Shown here one piece after another: positions 8,813 through 16,918 of a DNA stretch of 64,000 nt (its first letter is position 1; every line of letters begins with the position of its first letter). The position numbers and the translations under genes were made by a program. The stretch comes from Anaerolineales bacterium. Its GTDB lineage: Bacteria > Chloroflexota > Anaerolineae > Anaerolineales > JABWBV01. The stretch lies in NCBI GenBank assembly GCA_020634875.1, contig JACKAX010000004.1, positions 1-64,000 on the forward strand, read 5' to 3'. Under the pieces are notes generated by a model. The model worked only from the letters and a program-made list of their open reading frames with translations, searched no databases and was not told the DNA's origin.

Positions 8813-9283
8813 TCAGGAAATGAGTTTTGTCAAGGCGTTTTTGGTGAGCACGATTTGATTGAGTTGTTCGGTATCGTGGTCTACGAGGGCTTGGACGAGG
8901 GCGCGGAAGGTGGTTTTTTGGCTGTCTTCAAAGTAGGCAGGGCGTGCCCAGATGCCAGTAGGGAGGGGCTGAAGGTAGGCGAGAGTTTGCGTGCGGGCGG
9001 CGGTGAAGCGAGGGAGGAGGTCATCGAAGGGGACGGTGAGATCGTAGGGGGTGGGGTCGGGGAGGATGTGGGGGATAATAGGGACTGGTTCTTCGGCGAC
9101 GCGGTGGAGGCGGGCAAGGGTGCGGATTTCGACGGAAAGCAGGTGGTGAAGAATGTCGGCGAGGGACCATTGATCGGGCACAATGCGCGTAAACCGCGCG
9201 AGGGGGGAGAGGTTACGGAGGGTACGCGTGAGGTCGCGGGGGGTGGCTTCCAGGGCTTGAAAAAGTTCGGTGCGGCGGGTCAT
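8813..9283 (-). CDS. DinB-like protein
   Basis: A 156-residue protein of the DinB/YfiT superfamily, four-helix bundles that usually hold a metal ion through three histidines. The first is in the WSLADILHHLLSVE helix (about 40-53), and the last near VDHDTEQLNQI (about 133-143). Members serve as thiol-dependent transferases or detoxification enzymes; the specific reaction here is unknown. TATAAT lies on the minus strand at 9290-9295, only 6 bases before the ATG, and there is no Shine-Dalgarno, so the mRNA is probably leaderless. Confidence 0.75.
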   Translation of the reverse strand: MTRRTELFQALEATPRDLTRTLRNLSPLARFTRIVPDQWSLADILHHLLSVEIRTLARLHRVAEEPVPIIPHILPDPTPYDLTVPFDDLLPRFTAARTQTLAYLQPLPTGIWARPAYFEDSQKTTFRALVQALVDHDTEQLNQIVLTKNALTKLIS

Positions 9284-9289
9284 GAGAAA

Positions 9290-9295
9290 ATTATA
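9290..9295 (-). promoter_or_regulatory. -10 box of a probable leaderless promoter
   Basis: A perfect TATAAT on the minus strand, 6 bases upstream of the start codon of the DinB-like gene. Transcription would start at or next to the ATG. Confidence 0.6.
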
Positions 9296-9480
9296 CTTGG
9301 CATTATTCTTAGAGGATTCTCATCCGATAACCGAACGTTGCCATGCTATGATTGGGGTTCGGGTTATGTAAAAATGGGTTCTGCCATTCATAAAGTTGTA
9401 AGATTTGCCAGATACGATTGGTCAGTGTGAGACAAATCTTTTGAGGAGGTGTAACGAATTTAATGCTTTCTGAGACTATG

Positions 9481-9628
9481 TGCTTTGTAAACGAACTCTT
9501 TTGAAGTTTGATACGTGTGCAAACTTCCGAAAACTTAGTTTATGGTGTACTAAGTGCTTTGTTTAGGAAGTCTTTTGAAATTTTCTTCCTGTGCAAACTT
9601 GCAAAGACTTATTGAACAGAGTACTAAG
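9481..9628. repeat. 74-bp tandem direct repeat upstream of the ABC transporter
   Basis: Two adjacent 74-bp units (9481-9554 and 9555-9628) align without gaps; 56 of 74 positions are identical by eye. Shared blocks include TGCTTTGT, TCTTTTGAA, TGTGCAAACTT and the closing GTACTAAG. A looser third copy may precede them, since TCTTTTGA also occurs at 9437-9444. The repeat fills most of the 400-bp gap before the solute-binding protein gene and contains no open frame that looks coding. Confidence 0.8.
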
Positions 9629-9635
9629 TTCTAAT

Positions 9636-9650
9636 GGTTTCGATGAAACC
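9636..9650. promoter_or_regulatory. 6-3-6 inverted repeat, possible operator
   Basis: GGTTTC-GAT-GAAACC is a perfect inverted repeat about 35 bases before the start of the solute-binding protein gene and just after the 74-bp tandem repeat. Its size suits a dimeric regulator. No regulator gene is adjacent. Confidence 0.35.
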
Positions 9651-9685
9651 GGTACAGTTTTATAACCCCAACCTATAGGAGAAAA

Positions 9686-11365
9686 ATGATGCACCCCAAA
9701 TTAGGCACTGCCTTTCGAATTCACACCAAACGCCTGGCATTCTTTATTTTGACAATTTTTGTTTTGTTGCTTGCGGCTTGTTCAAGTAGCGCGACCCCAA
9801 CCACCGCGCCGGAGAGTACGCAAGCTGGGGAGGCGATGACAGAAGTTCCCCCAACGGAAATGATGGAAGCAACTGAAGAAACAGGGACAGAAGAAAATAT
9901 GATGGAACGGAGCGGTGTATTGCGCGTTGCAATGCAACCTGTGGTCAATATTGACCCGCTCTTGATTTCATCCGATAGTGAAGTATTGCTGGCGAACCAC
10001 GTCTACGATTATTTGGTGGATGTGGATGCCCAATCGAACCCTGTACCCCGGCTGGCAACGAGTTGGGAAGTCAGTGACGATGGGAAAACGTACACCTTCC
10101 AACTGGCAGAAGGCGTGACCTTTCATGATGGCAGTCCGTTTTCGGCAGCCGACGTGGTATGGACGTTTGACCGGTTACGGAATACGGCTGATACCCCCAC
10201 ACAAGGCTTGTATGCGAATGTTCTCAGCGTAGAAGCCACGGGCGATCTGGAAGTGACCTTCACCCTGGAAAACCCCAACCCCTTTTTCCTTTACGACTTG
10301 AGTGACAACCATGCGCTCATTTTGAAAGCCAATACGACTGACGCCGACAGGAACTTCAACGGTACTGGGCCTTTTGTCGTAACGCAGTACACCCCCGAAG
10401 ATCGTGTGGTAATGACAGCTAATGAAAAATACTTCATTCCAGGCGAACCTCACCTTGCCGGGTTGGAAATCATCTTTTTCAACGATGAAACCGCCTCTGC
10501 CGAAGCGTTGAAGGGGGGGCAAGTAGATTTAATAATGCGGATGTCCACCTCGCTGTTTGAAAGTCTGAAAGGCGAATCCGGCATTCTCACCGTGGATATT
10601 CCCACGAATGGATTTGACCTCGTGCGTTTGCGCTCTGACCGCGCTCCTGGCAATGACCCGAACGTGATTCGTGCCCTGAAACTGGCAACAGATCGGGAAG
10701 CGATCTGGCAGGTAGTTCAACAGGGATATGGTGCCGTTGGGAACGACTCCCCAATCGGCCCACTATACGCCGCGTACCACGATGCGGGCGCGGTTCCCCC
10801 CGCGCGGGACATCACCGCGGCAACCGCATTGCTTGGCACTTCCGGTTACACGGCAGATAACCCCCTCCAACTGACCCTCCACACCCCTGACACCGGTGGA
10901 CGCCCTGATTTGGCAGCAGTCCTCAAAGCCCAATGGGAGGAAACCGGCGTCGTCCAAATTGAAATCAGCGTGGAACCCGAAAGTGTGTACTATGCTGACC
11001 CCGGTGAAGATGGCGAGGCGGGCTGGTTGGGTGTTGACCTGGGAATCACCGGATGGGGTTCCCGCCCGTACCCACAGTTCTATCTTGATACGATGTTGGT
11101 CTGCGGCGCGCAGTGGAACGAATCCCATTTCTGTGATGAGGCTTTTGACCAACTAGCAAAGACCGCCGGGACAACCCTCAACGAACAGGAACGGGTTGAT
11201 GCTTACAAAGCGATCCAACAGCTTTTATTGGACCACGGTCCGGTTATCATCCCCTACTACTTTGCCCAATTCGGGGCGATCAGCGATCAGTTTGAGGGTT
11301 TTGAACTCAAAGCCTTCGCCGGGCGTACCGATTTCCGCTCCATAACGTTTGTGGGCGGGAACTAA
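9686..11365 (+). CDS. ABC transporter solute-binding lipoprotein, family 5 (peptide/nickel type)
   Basis: A 559-residue extracellular receptor for a peptide, nickel or opine-type ABC importer. The N-terminus is a lipoprotein signal with a lipobox ending LLLAAC at about residues 27-32. A Ser/Thr/Glu/Met-rich linker (about 33-75) leads into the SBP_bac_5 domain, with LATSWEVSDDGKTYTFQL and VTFHDGSPFSAADVVWTF near residues 123-165, the usual signature. ATG at 9686 follows AGGAG; ATG at 9689 is equally possible. Permease and ATPase genes follow, forming a whole importer. Its ligand is unknown; the nearby amine block makes a methylated amine or peptide plausible, but this is a guess. Confidence 0.92.
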   Translation: MMHPKLGTAFRIHTKRLAFFILTIFVLLLAACSSSATPTTAPESTQAGEAMTEVPPTEMMEATEETGTEENMMERSGVLRVAMQPVVNIDPLLISSDSEVLLANHVYDYLVDVDAQSNPVPRLATSWEVSDDGKTYTFQLAEGVTFHDGSPFSAADVVWTFDRLRNTADTPTQGLYANVLSVEATGDLEVTFTLENPNPFFLYDLSDNHALILKANTTDADRNFNGTGPFVVTQYTPEDRVVMTANEKYFIPGEPHLAGLEIIFFNDETASAEALKGGQVDLIMRMSTSLFESLKGESGILTVDIPTNGFDLVRLRSDRAPGNDPNVIRALKLATDREAIWQVVQQGYGAVGNDSPIGPLYAAYHDAGAVPPARDITAATALLGTSGYTADNPLQLTLHTPDTGGRPDLAAVLKAQWEETGVVQIEISVEPESVYYADPGEDGEAGWLGVDLGITGWGSRPYPQFYLDTMLVCGAQWNESHFCDEAFDQLAKTAGTTLNEQERVDAYKAIQQLLLDHGPVIIPYYFAQFGAISDQFEGFELKAFAGRTDFRSITFVGGN

Positions 11366-11373
11366 TCTTTTCT

Positions 11374-11436
11374 ACCACGAAGGGCACGAAGCGTCACGAA
11401 GGAAAAACCTTAGTGCGTCTTTGTGCCCTTTGTGGT
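11374..11436. repeat. Dispersed inverted repeat (ACCACGAAGGGCACGAAG type)
   Basis: The outer arms, ACCACGAAGGGCACGAAG at 11374-11391 and CTTTGTGCCCTTTGTGGT at 11419-11436, pair with 2 mismatches in 18. The inner part (CGTCACGAAGG, then CCTTAGTGCG) also pairs. This palindrome type is widespread between genes of environmental bacteria. It lies between the binding-protein and permease genes, and an open frame beginning inside it (11413) extends the permease artificially. Confidence 0.75.
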
Positions 11437-11484
11437 TTAATCAATTCTTGCATGGCCTTATCCTCTCCGCGTTTATCCTCGCAC

Positions 11485-12333
11485 ATGGCACCTTCCAATC
11501 GTCAACATGTTTTTGCTGTCTTTCGCCAGCTTTATGCCCGTCCGGCTTCAGCCTTGGGGACAACAATATTTTTGTTCTTCCTTGCCCTTTCCCTATTCGG
11601 CAAGTGGATTGCCCCCTACGAGTTAAACGAACAAATTTATAGTGATGTCCGCCAACCACCTACCGCATCTCACTGGTTCGGTACGGATAATCTGGGGCGA
11701 GATGTATTCAGCCGTGTGATTTTAGGTGCGGGAGATATTTTACGGCTCACGGGGTTGGGGACGTTGCTTTCGGTTATTAGCGGTACCTCGTTTGGATTGC
11801 TTTCCGGGTATGTGGGTGGGTGGTTCGATGAAGGGGTAATGCGTTTTTTTGACAGTTTGCTTGCGATGCCTGCGCTTTTGCTTGCGCTTCTCCTGCTCGG
11901 CACGCTTGGCCCTTCGGAAACGAGTGTGTTAATCGTCATTGTCATTGTATACACCCCTATTGTGGCGCGGGTGGTTCGGAGTGTGGTATTGGATGTCAAA
12001 ACCCGTGCGTTTGTGGAAGCCGCCCGGATTCAAGGTGAATCGCTTGGACGCATCCTGTTTCGGGAAATTTTCCCATCCGTCCTACCCGCCCTGACCGTCG
12101 AAGCATCCCTACGCTTTTCGTATGCCATTTTCCTCGTCGCCTCGCTCGGTTATCTGGGCATCGGCGTTCAGCCCCCCAGCGCAAATTGGGGACTGATGGT
12201 GAACGAAGCCCGTCCGCACGTCGCGCAATTACCCTGGGCGATGTATTTTCCGGCAGGTGCGATTGCGGTGTTAGTGATCGGGGTGAATTTAATGGCGGAT
12301 GGGATTAAGCGGGTGTTGACGCAGCAGGTTTAG
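11485..12333 (+). CDS. ABC transporter permease, DppC/OppC type
   Basis: A 282-residue inner-membrane permease. It has an N-terminal membrane helix (FLFFLALSLFGKWIAPY), then HWFGTDNLGRDVFSRVI, the hallmark of DppC-type subunits, five further helices, and the EAARIQGESLGRILFREIF coupling motif that docks on the ATPase. The open frame continues upstream to 11413, but that start lies inside a dispersed repeat. ATG at 11485 gives the usual length; 11452 is also possible, and neither has a clear ribosome-binding site. The next gene, the double ATPase, begins 11 bases after the stop. Confidence 0.9.
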   Translation: MAPSNRQHVFAVFRQLYARPASALGTTIFLFFLALSLFGKWIAPYELNEQIYSDVRQPPTASHWFGTDNLGRDVFSRVILGAGDILRLTGLGTLLSVISGTSFGLLSGYVGGWFDEGVMRFFDSLLAMPALLLALLLLGTLGPSETSVLIVIVIVYTPIVARVVRSVVLDVKTRAFVEAARIQGESLGRILFREIFPSVLPALTVEASLRFSYAIFLVASLGYLGIGVQPPSANWGLMVNEARPHVAQLPWAMYFPAGAIAVLVIGVNLMADGIKRVLTQQV

Positions 12334-12344
12334 GTTAATCGCTC

Positions 12345-14405
12345 ATGTCTCTCCTCACCCTCCGCGATCTCACCATCGCCTACCAAATCAACGGCAACTT
12401 CTACCCTGCTGTCCGTGACTTTGCCCTTACCCTCGAACCCGGACAAACTTACGGCCTCGTCGGCGAAAGCGGGAGTGGCAAATCCACCGTCGCCCTCGCC
12501 CTTATGCGTTACCTCAGCGAAGGGGGACGTATCACTGAGGGTGAAATCCTTTTTGAAGGGCTAAATCTCCTTACCCTAACCGAAGAGCAAATGCGTCCGA
12601 TTTGGGGAAAACGCCTTGCTCTCGTTCCCCAAAATCCCCTTTCATCCCTCAATCCGTCCCTTCGCATCGGGGAACAACTCGCAGAAACCCTCCGCCACCA
12701 CGAAAACCTGCCCCACGCGGACGCCGCGGCCCGCGCGGTGACCCTCCTCGATCAAGTCCGCGTCCCCGATCCGCGCCGGGTGGCCGATTCTTACCCTCAC
12801 CAAATCAGCGGTGGGATGCAACAGCGCGTGATGATCGCCATGGCGCTATCCACCGAACCGGCCCTTCTTGTTCTCGATGAACCAACTACGAACCTTGATG
12901 TCACCACGCAGGCTGCCATCCTTGACTTGTTCAAAGACCTTATTCATGAACATCACACCGCTGCCTTATACGTCACCCATAACCTCGGCGTCGTCGCCCG
13001 AACCTGTGATCGGGTTGCTGTGCTGTATGCAGGTGAGCTAGTCGAAGACGCGACAACGGTGGATTTATTCCACCAACCTTTGCACCCCTACACCCAAGGC
13101 TTACTCGACAGTGTCCCCCAACTCGGAGAAAACAAGCAAACTGTCACCCTTCAAGCCATTCCCGGCCGTATTCCCTCCCTGCAAAATCGCCCTACCGGTT
13201 GTGTGTTTGCCCCGCGTTGTCCGCTCGCCATCGAAATCTGCAACGAACGCCCGCCCCTTTATCCCATTGAAAGCGGTGGTGATAACCTGCGCTTCTCCCG
13301 TTGCCATCGCTGGCAGGAGATCGCCACCGGAGAAATCACCGCCCGCCGCACTCCCGCCGAAACCGCTCCGTTCGCAACGTCCTCCGAACGCTCAGACACC
13401 CTGCTGCATCTGGACGATGTCAAAGTCCATTTTGACACCCACCGCTCGTTAAGTGACCTATTGAAAGGGGCCTCCGCCAAAGTCAAAGCTGTGGACGGGG
13501 TTAACCTCGAACTCAAACGCGGACTCACGATTGGGTTGGTGGGTGAAAGCGGGAGCGGTAAAACCACCCTTGCCCGTGCCATCGTTGGCTTGGTGGCAAG
13601 GACAGGCGGCGAGATCGAACTGTTCGGTGCTTCCCTGCCCGCGACGCTATCTGCTCGTGATCTGGATACGCTCCGTCATTTGCAATACGTTTTCCAAAAC
13701 CCAGACGAAGCACTTAACCCCTACCTTTCTCTCGGCGAAACCTTGCGCCGTCCGCTCATCACCCTCCTCCACAAATCTCGCGAGGAAGCCGATGCGGAAG
13801 TGACTCGTTTGCTTCGTGCCGTGCGCCTTCCTGCCGATTACGCCGCCCGCCTGCCCGGTCAATTGAGCGGTGGCGAAAAACAACGTGTTGCCATTGCCCG
13901 TGCGTTTGCTACCAACCCTTCTCTCCTCATCGCTGATGAAGCGGTATCCGCGTTGGATGTATCTGTGCAGGCTTCTATCCTCAATCTGCTGAAAGACCTG
14001 CAAACCGACTTTGGCAACACCCTTCTATTTATTTCTCACGATTTGGCCGCGGTGGGTTATCTGGCAGACAAAATCGCTGTTGCGTACGTCGGACAACTCA
14101 TGGAGTTTGCTAACGCGGACGATCTCTTCCGCTCTCCTTATCATCCCTATACTGAAAGCCTGCTCTCCGCCATCCCTATCCCAGACCCCGAAGCGGACCA
14201 GCCTGCCATCCGTCTTGAGGGTGACCCGCCCAGCCAGATCAATGTCCCCTCCGGTTGTCCGTTTCATCCTCGTTGCCCGCGCAGGGTGGGCGAAATTTGT
14301 GCGACCGAAATTCCGCCCTGGCATGTGACGGCGAATGGTAAACGTTACTTTTGCCACATTCCACCGGAAACGTTGGAAAAAATACAGGGAGCGGTAATTC
14401 AATGA
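12345..14405 (+). CDS. Fused double ABC ATPase (DppD-DppF type)
   Basis: A 686-residue protein with two complete ATP-binding cassettes, which energise the importer from the cytoplasm. Cassette 1 has Walker A GESGSGKST at 40-48, signature SGGMQQRV near 155 and Walker B LLVLDEPT near 172. Cassette 2 has Walker A near 400, signature LSGGEKQRVAIA near 506 and a normal Walker B with LLIADEAVSALD. Each ends in an oligopeptide-transporter C-terminal Cys motif (GCVFAPRCPLAIEIC; GCPFHPRCPRRVGEIC). DppD and DppF are often separate genes; here one gene supplies both. Its stop overlaps the start of the next permease by 4 bases. Confidence 0.95.
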   Translation: MSLLTLRDLTIAYQINGNFYPAVRDFALTLEPGQTYGLVGESGSGKSTVALALMRYLSEGGRITEGEILFEGLNLLTLTEEQMRPIWGKRLALVPQNPLSSLNPSLRIGEQLAETLRHHENLPHADAAARAVTLLDQVRVPDPRRVADSYPHQISGGMQQRVMIAMALSTEPALLVLDEPTTNLDVTTQAAILDLFKDLIHEHHTAALYVTHNLGVVARTCDRVAVLYAGELVEDATTVDLFHQPLHPYTQGLLDSVPQLGENKQTVTLQAIPGRIPSLQNRPTGCVFAPRCPLAIEICNERPPLYPIESGGDNLRFSRCHRWQEIATGEITARRTPAETAPFATSSERSDTLLHLDDVKVHFDTHRSLSDLLKGASAKVKAVDGVNLELKRGLTIGLVGESGSGKTTLARAIVGLVARTGGEIELFGASLPATLSARDLDTLRHLQYVFQNPDEALNPYLSLGETLRRPLITLLHKSREEADAEVTRLLRAVRLPADYAARLPGQLSGGEKQRVAIARAFATNPSLLIADEAVSALDVSVQASILNLLKDLQTDFGNTLLFISHDLAAVGYLADKIAVAYVGQLMEFANADDLFRSPYHPYTESLLSAIPIPDPEADQPAIRLEGDPPSQINVPSGCPFHPRCPRRVGEICATEIPPWHVTANGKRYFCHIPPETLEKIQGAVIQ

Positions 14406-15346
14406 CTACCTACATCCTCCGTCGCCTCGGATTTTTACTGCTCACGCTCGTGGTCACCTCGCTTCTGATCTTTATCATTACCCAGATGTTGCCAGGAGAT
14501 GTGGCGCGGACGGTTTTAGGGCGAGAGGCTGGAGAAGCACAGTTGGAAGCATTCCGGGCGAAGTTTGGGCTAAACGATCCGCTTCCGGTGCAGTACGGAC
14601 GGTGGCTGGTCAATTTTGTCCAGGGGGATTGGGGGGAGTCGATCAGCACCCGCTCGGAAATCCGCGAAGTGGTCGGCCAACGGCTTAATAATTCGCTACG
14701 TTTGGCTGGTTTGACGTTGTTGTTTTCGGTGCCCCTGGGCGTGGTGTTAGGAGTTATTGCGGGTCTCAACGAAAACAAACTGGCTGATAACCTCGTCAGC
14801 GTCACCTCGTTAGCCGTTGTGGGGTTGCCGGAATTTGTCACCGGGTTGATCCTGATCGAAATCTTTGCAACTCAATTGGATTTATTCCCGCCCAACTCAT
14901 CTGTCAAACTAGGCACTTCGTTCAGAGAAGCCTTCCCCATGCTTGTCTTGCCCGCCCTGACCGCGACATTGGTGCTTTTGGCTTATATCGCCCGTCTGAC
15001 TCGTGCCGGGGTAGTGGAAGAATTGAAAAAGTCCTACGTCCGTACAGCGGTTTTGAAGGGACTTCCGCGCCGAACGGTGATCTTCAAACATGTTCTTCGC
15101 AACGCCTTGCTTCCGACGATAACGATTATTGCGATCAGTTTTGGCTGGTTGATCAGTGGACTAATTGTGATTGAAAATGTGTTCAACTACCCCGGATTGG
15201 GACGTTTGCTCGTCTTTGCCATTGACCGCCGCGACTTGCCGCTTATGCAGGCGGTCACGATGGTAACGGTGTTTGGGTTTGCCCTGGCGAATCTGGTGGC
15301 GGATTTGTTGTATGCGTATTTGAATCCGAGGATTAGGTTGAAGTAA
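14402..15346 (+). CDS. ABC transporter permease, DppB/OppB type
   Basis: A 314-residue inner-membrane permease of the DppB type, with the N-terminal YILRRLGFLLLTLVVTSLLI helix, QYGRWLVNFVQGDWGES and the C-terminal coupling and NPRIRLK end. About six membrane helices are visible. The ATG at 14402 overlaps the ATPase stop codon (ATGA), so the longer in-frame start at 14351 was rejected. The order binding protein, DppC, DppD-F, DppB is unusual, since DppB usually comes first. It ends 14 bases inside the convergent sulfurtransferase gene. Confidence 0.93.
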   Translation: MTTYILRRLGFLLLTLVVTSLLIFIITQMLPGDVARTVLGREAGEAQLEAFRAKFGLNDPLPVQYGRWLVNFVQGDWGESISTRSEIREVVGQRLNNSLRLAGLTLLFSVPLGVVLGVIAGLNENKLADNLVSVTSLAVVGLPEFVTGLILIEIFATQLDLFPPNSSVKLGTSFREAFPMLVLPALTATLVLLAYIARLTRAGVVEELKKSYVRTAVLKGLPRRTVIFKHVLRNALLPTITIIAISFGWLISGLIVIENVFNYPGLGRLLVFAIDRRDLPLMQAVTMVTVFGFALANLVADLLYAYLNPRIRLK

Positions 15347-16238
15347 AGGGGGAACTGGTTTGTTGGTTTGTTTGCTGATTTGCTTGGTTGCCACTTGATG
15401 TTTCAATTGGATTTTGGGGATCACTGCTCCACTCCAGCCAGCCGCCGTCGTACACTGAGATTTTGGGGAAATCCATCGCTTTTGCGATCCAAAAGGCTTC
15501 ACTGGCCCGCCAACCCGTGCCGCAGTAAAAGGTAATGTTTTTGTCGGGGGTGATGCCTGCCTTCCGCCACCGGGCGGCGATTTCTTCGCGTAGGCGCAGT
15601 GTTCCATCGGGGGTGTGAAAATCTTCCATCCCATCTTTGTCCCGTCCCCCGCCACCCCACACTGAACCTGGAATCCGACCTTTGGCAGGGATAAAATCGT
15701 ATCCGCTGGTTTCCCCGATATGCTCTGCCCAACTCCGCACGCCGACGACGACTGAATTTTCATCTCCCAACCTTTGTTTGACCTGATGGATGTCCACAAA
15801 TACCTCTGCCCGCGCAGGAACCCTGATCCCAAACGTGAGAACCGGTTCGGGCGGATTTTCTTCAGTTTCGAGGGGATACCCCGCAGCAATCCACGTACTC
15901 AACCCGCCATCCAACACCCGCACATCCTGCACCCCGGCATAGTGCAAAATCAATGCGACGCGAGCTGCCGCGGTGGTATCTCGCGCATATAGGACTATCT
16001 TTTGGGTATGGGTGATGCCGGCTCGTGCCAACGCTTTCGCCAGTGCCATGTCCGGGAGATGGTTCCACGCGGGAGGGAGTTCGAGGAGGTTGGTGTCCAG
16101 ATAACGTGCATGGGGGATGTGCCCCGCGCGGTAGCGGTCAACCGTATTCGTGCCGGTTTCAAATATCAGAAAATCTTCGGAAAGTTGCTGTTGGAGTTGG
16201 GTGGGGGAAATGAAAGGAAACAAGAGATTGGCTTTCAC
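15333..16238 (-). CDS. YnjE-like thiosulfate sulfurtransferase (tandem rhodanese)
   Basis: A 301-residue protein with two rhodanese domains (about 12-128 and 145-275). The active loop of the second has Cys239 in CGTGWRAS, the loop of YnjE-type sulfurtransferases; the first has lost its cysteine (LYARDTTA), as usual for the structural domain of tandem rhodaneses. These enzymes pass sulfane sulfur from thiosulfate or a persulfide to an acceptor. Translation appears to begin at GTG (16238). The C-terminus ends in a low-complexity Gln/Thr/Asn tail (about 283-296). Its end overlaps the convergent permease gene by 14 bases. Confidence 0.88.
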   Translation of the reverse strand: MKANLLFPFISPTQLQQQLSEDFLIFETGTNTVDRYRAGHIPHARYLDTNLLELPPAWNHLPDMALAKALARAGITHTQKIVLYARDTTAAARVALILHYAGVQDVRVLDGGLSTWIAAGYPLETEENPPEPVLTFGIRVPARAEVFVDIHQVKQRLGDENSVVVGVRSWAEHIGETSGYDFIPAKGRIPGSVWGGGGRDKDGMEDFHTPDGTLRLREEIAARWRKAGITPDKNITFYCGTGWRASEAFWIAKAMDFPKISVYDGGWLEWSSDPQNPIETSSGNQANQQTNQQTSSPFTST

Positions 16239-16283
16239 AAATCTGAGCGGGCAAGGTTATTTTACATGTAATGCTGTATTTCA

Positions 16284-16295
16284 CTGTGATCACAG
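16284..16295. promoter_or_regulatory. 12-bp perfect palindrome between divergent genes
   Basis: CTGTGATCACAG is a perfect palindrome in the gap between the minus-strand sulfurtransferase and the plus-strand alkyltransferase-like gene. TATAAT follows on the plus strand at 16321-16326. It could bind a dimeric regulator of either gene. Confidence 0.35.
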
Positions 16296-16377
16296 CTAAA
16301 TGGAAGGTAGACCGTGTAGGTATAATTTAAGGCGAAAAATGTATCGAACAAGCCAATTTTTTGATAAAGGTAAAACG

Positions 16378-16758
16378 ATGACAACCCCCTCACTCCCCAA
16401 TGCGCAGTCATATTTTGAACAGGTATGGGTACTCGTCCGTCAGGTGCCGCCTGGGCGGGTGGTTACTTATGGGCAGATTGCTCAACAGATTCATCCTCCT
16501 ACGGGAGTTGATGAGCAGACGTATAAAGCGTTTGCCCCGCGGTGGGTGGGGGATGCAATGGCGGCGTGTCCTGCGGATGTTCCGTGGCAACGAGTGATCA
16601 ATGCACAGGGAAAGATCAGTGACCGCCGCGGGGCTGCCCGGCAACGGTTTATGCTCGAGGCGGAAGGCGTGGTTTTTGTAAAGGACAAAGTAGATTTAAA
16701 GGTGTTTGGTTGGCATTGGGGAGAAGCGGGCTTCCCCAAGCAAGCCGTTTTATTTTAA
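16378..16758 (+). CDS. Alkyltransferase-like protein (Atl), MGMT family without the acceptor cysteine
   Basis: A 126-residue protein matching the DNA-binding domain of O6-alkylguanine-DNA alkyltransferase. The usual PCHR acceptor motif is replaced by PWQRVINAQG, so Trp takes the place of the alkyl-accepting Cys. This defines Atl proteins, which bind O6-alkylguanine, flip it out and pass the lesion to nucleotide excision repair. VVTYGQIAQQI and GRRG-like DRRGAARQR segments also fit. ATG at 16378 follows an AAAGG; in-frame starts at 16300 and 16339 are less likely. TATAAT at 16321 may be its -10. Confidence 0.88.
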   Translation: MTTPSLPNAQSYFEQVWVLVRQVPPGRVVTYGQIAQQIHPPTGVDEQTYKAFAPRWVGDAMAACPADVPWQRVINAQGKISDRRGAARQRFMLEAEGVVFVKDKVDLKVFGWHWGEAGFPKQAVLF

Positions 16759-16918
16759 CTTGAAGGAAAGGGTGTGTGTGGCTATTAAACAAAATTAAGC
16801 CGATGTTTGAGCGATAGATTTAGAGTAAATTTTTGCGGATGAAAGTGAATCGAAATGGTTATGGGAAGGCAAAGGGTTTATATTGCCGCAACTCATAAAG
16901 TCGTGTAAAGTAGTGGCT

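Noticed and set aside
9437..9628. CRISPR array
   Set aside because: The 74-bp units touch directly with no spacers and are only about three-quarters identical; no cas genes are present.
16284..16295. CRP binding site
   Set aside because: TGTGATCACA has no 6-base spacer between half-sites, so it does not match the CRP consensus; kept only as an unassigned palindrome.
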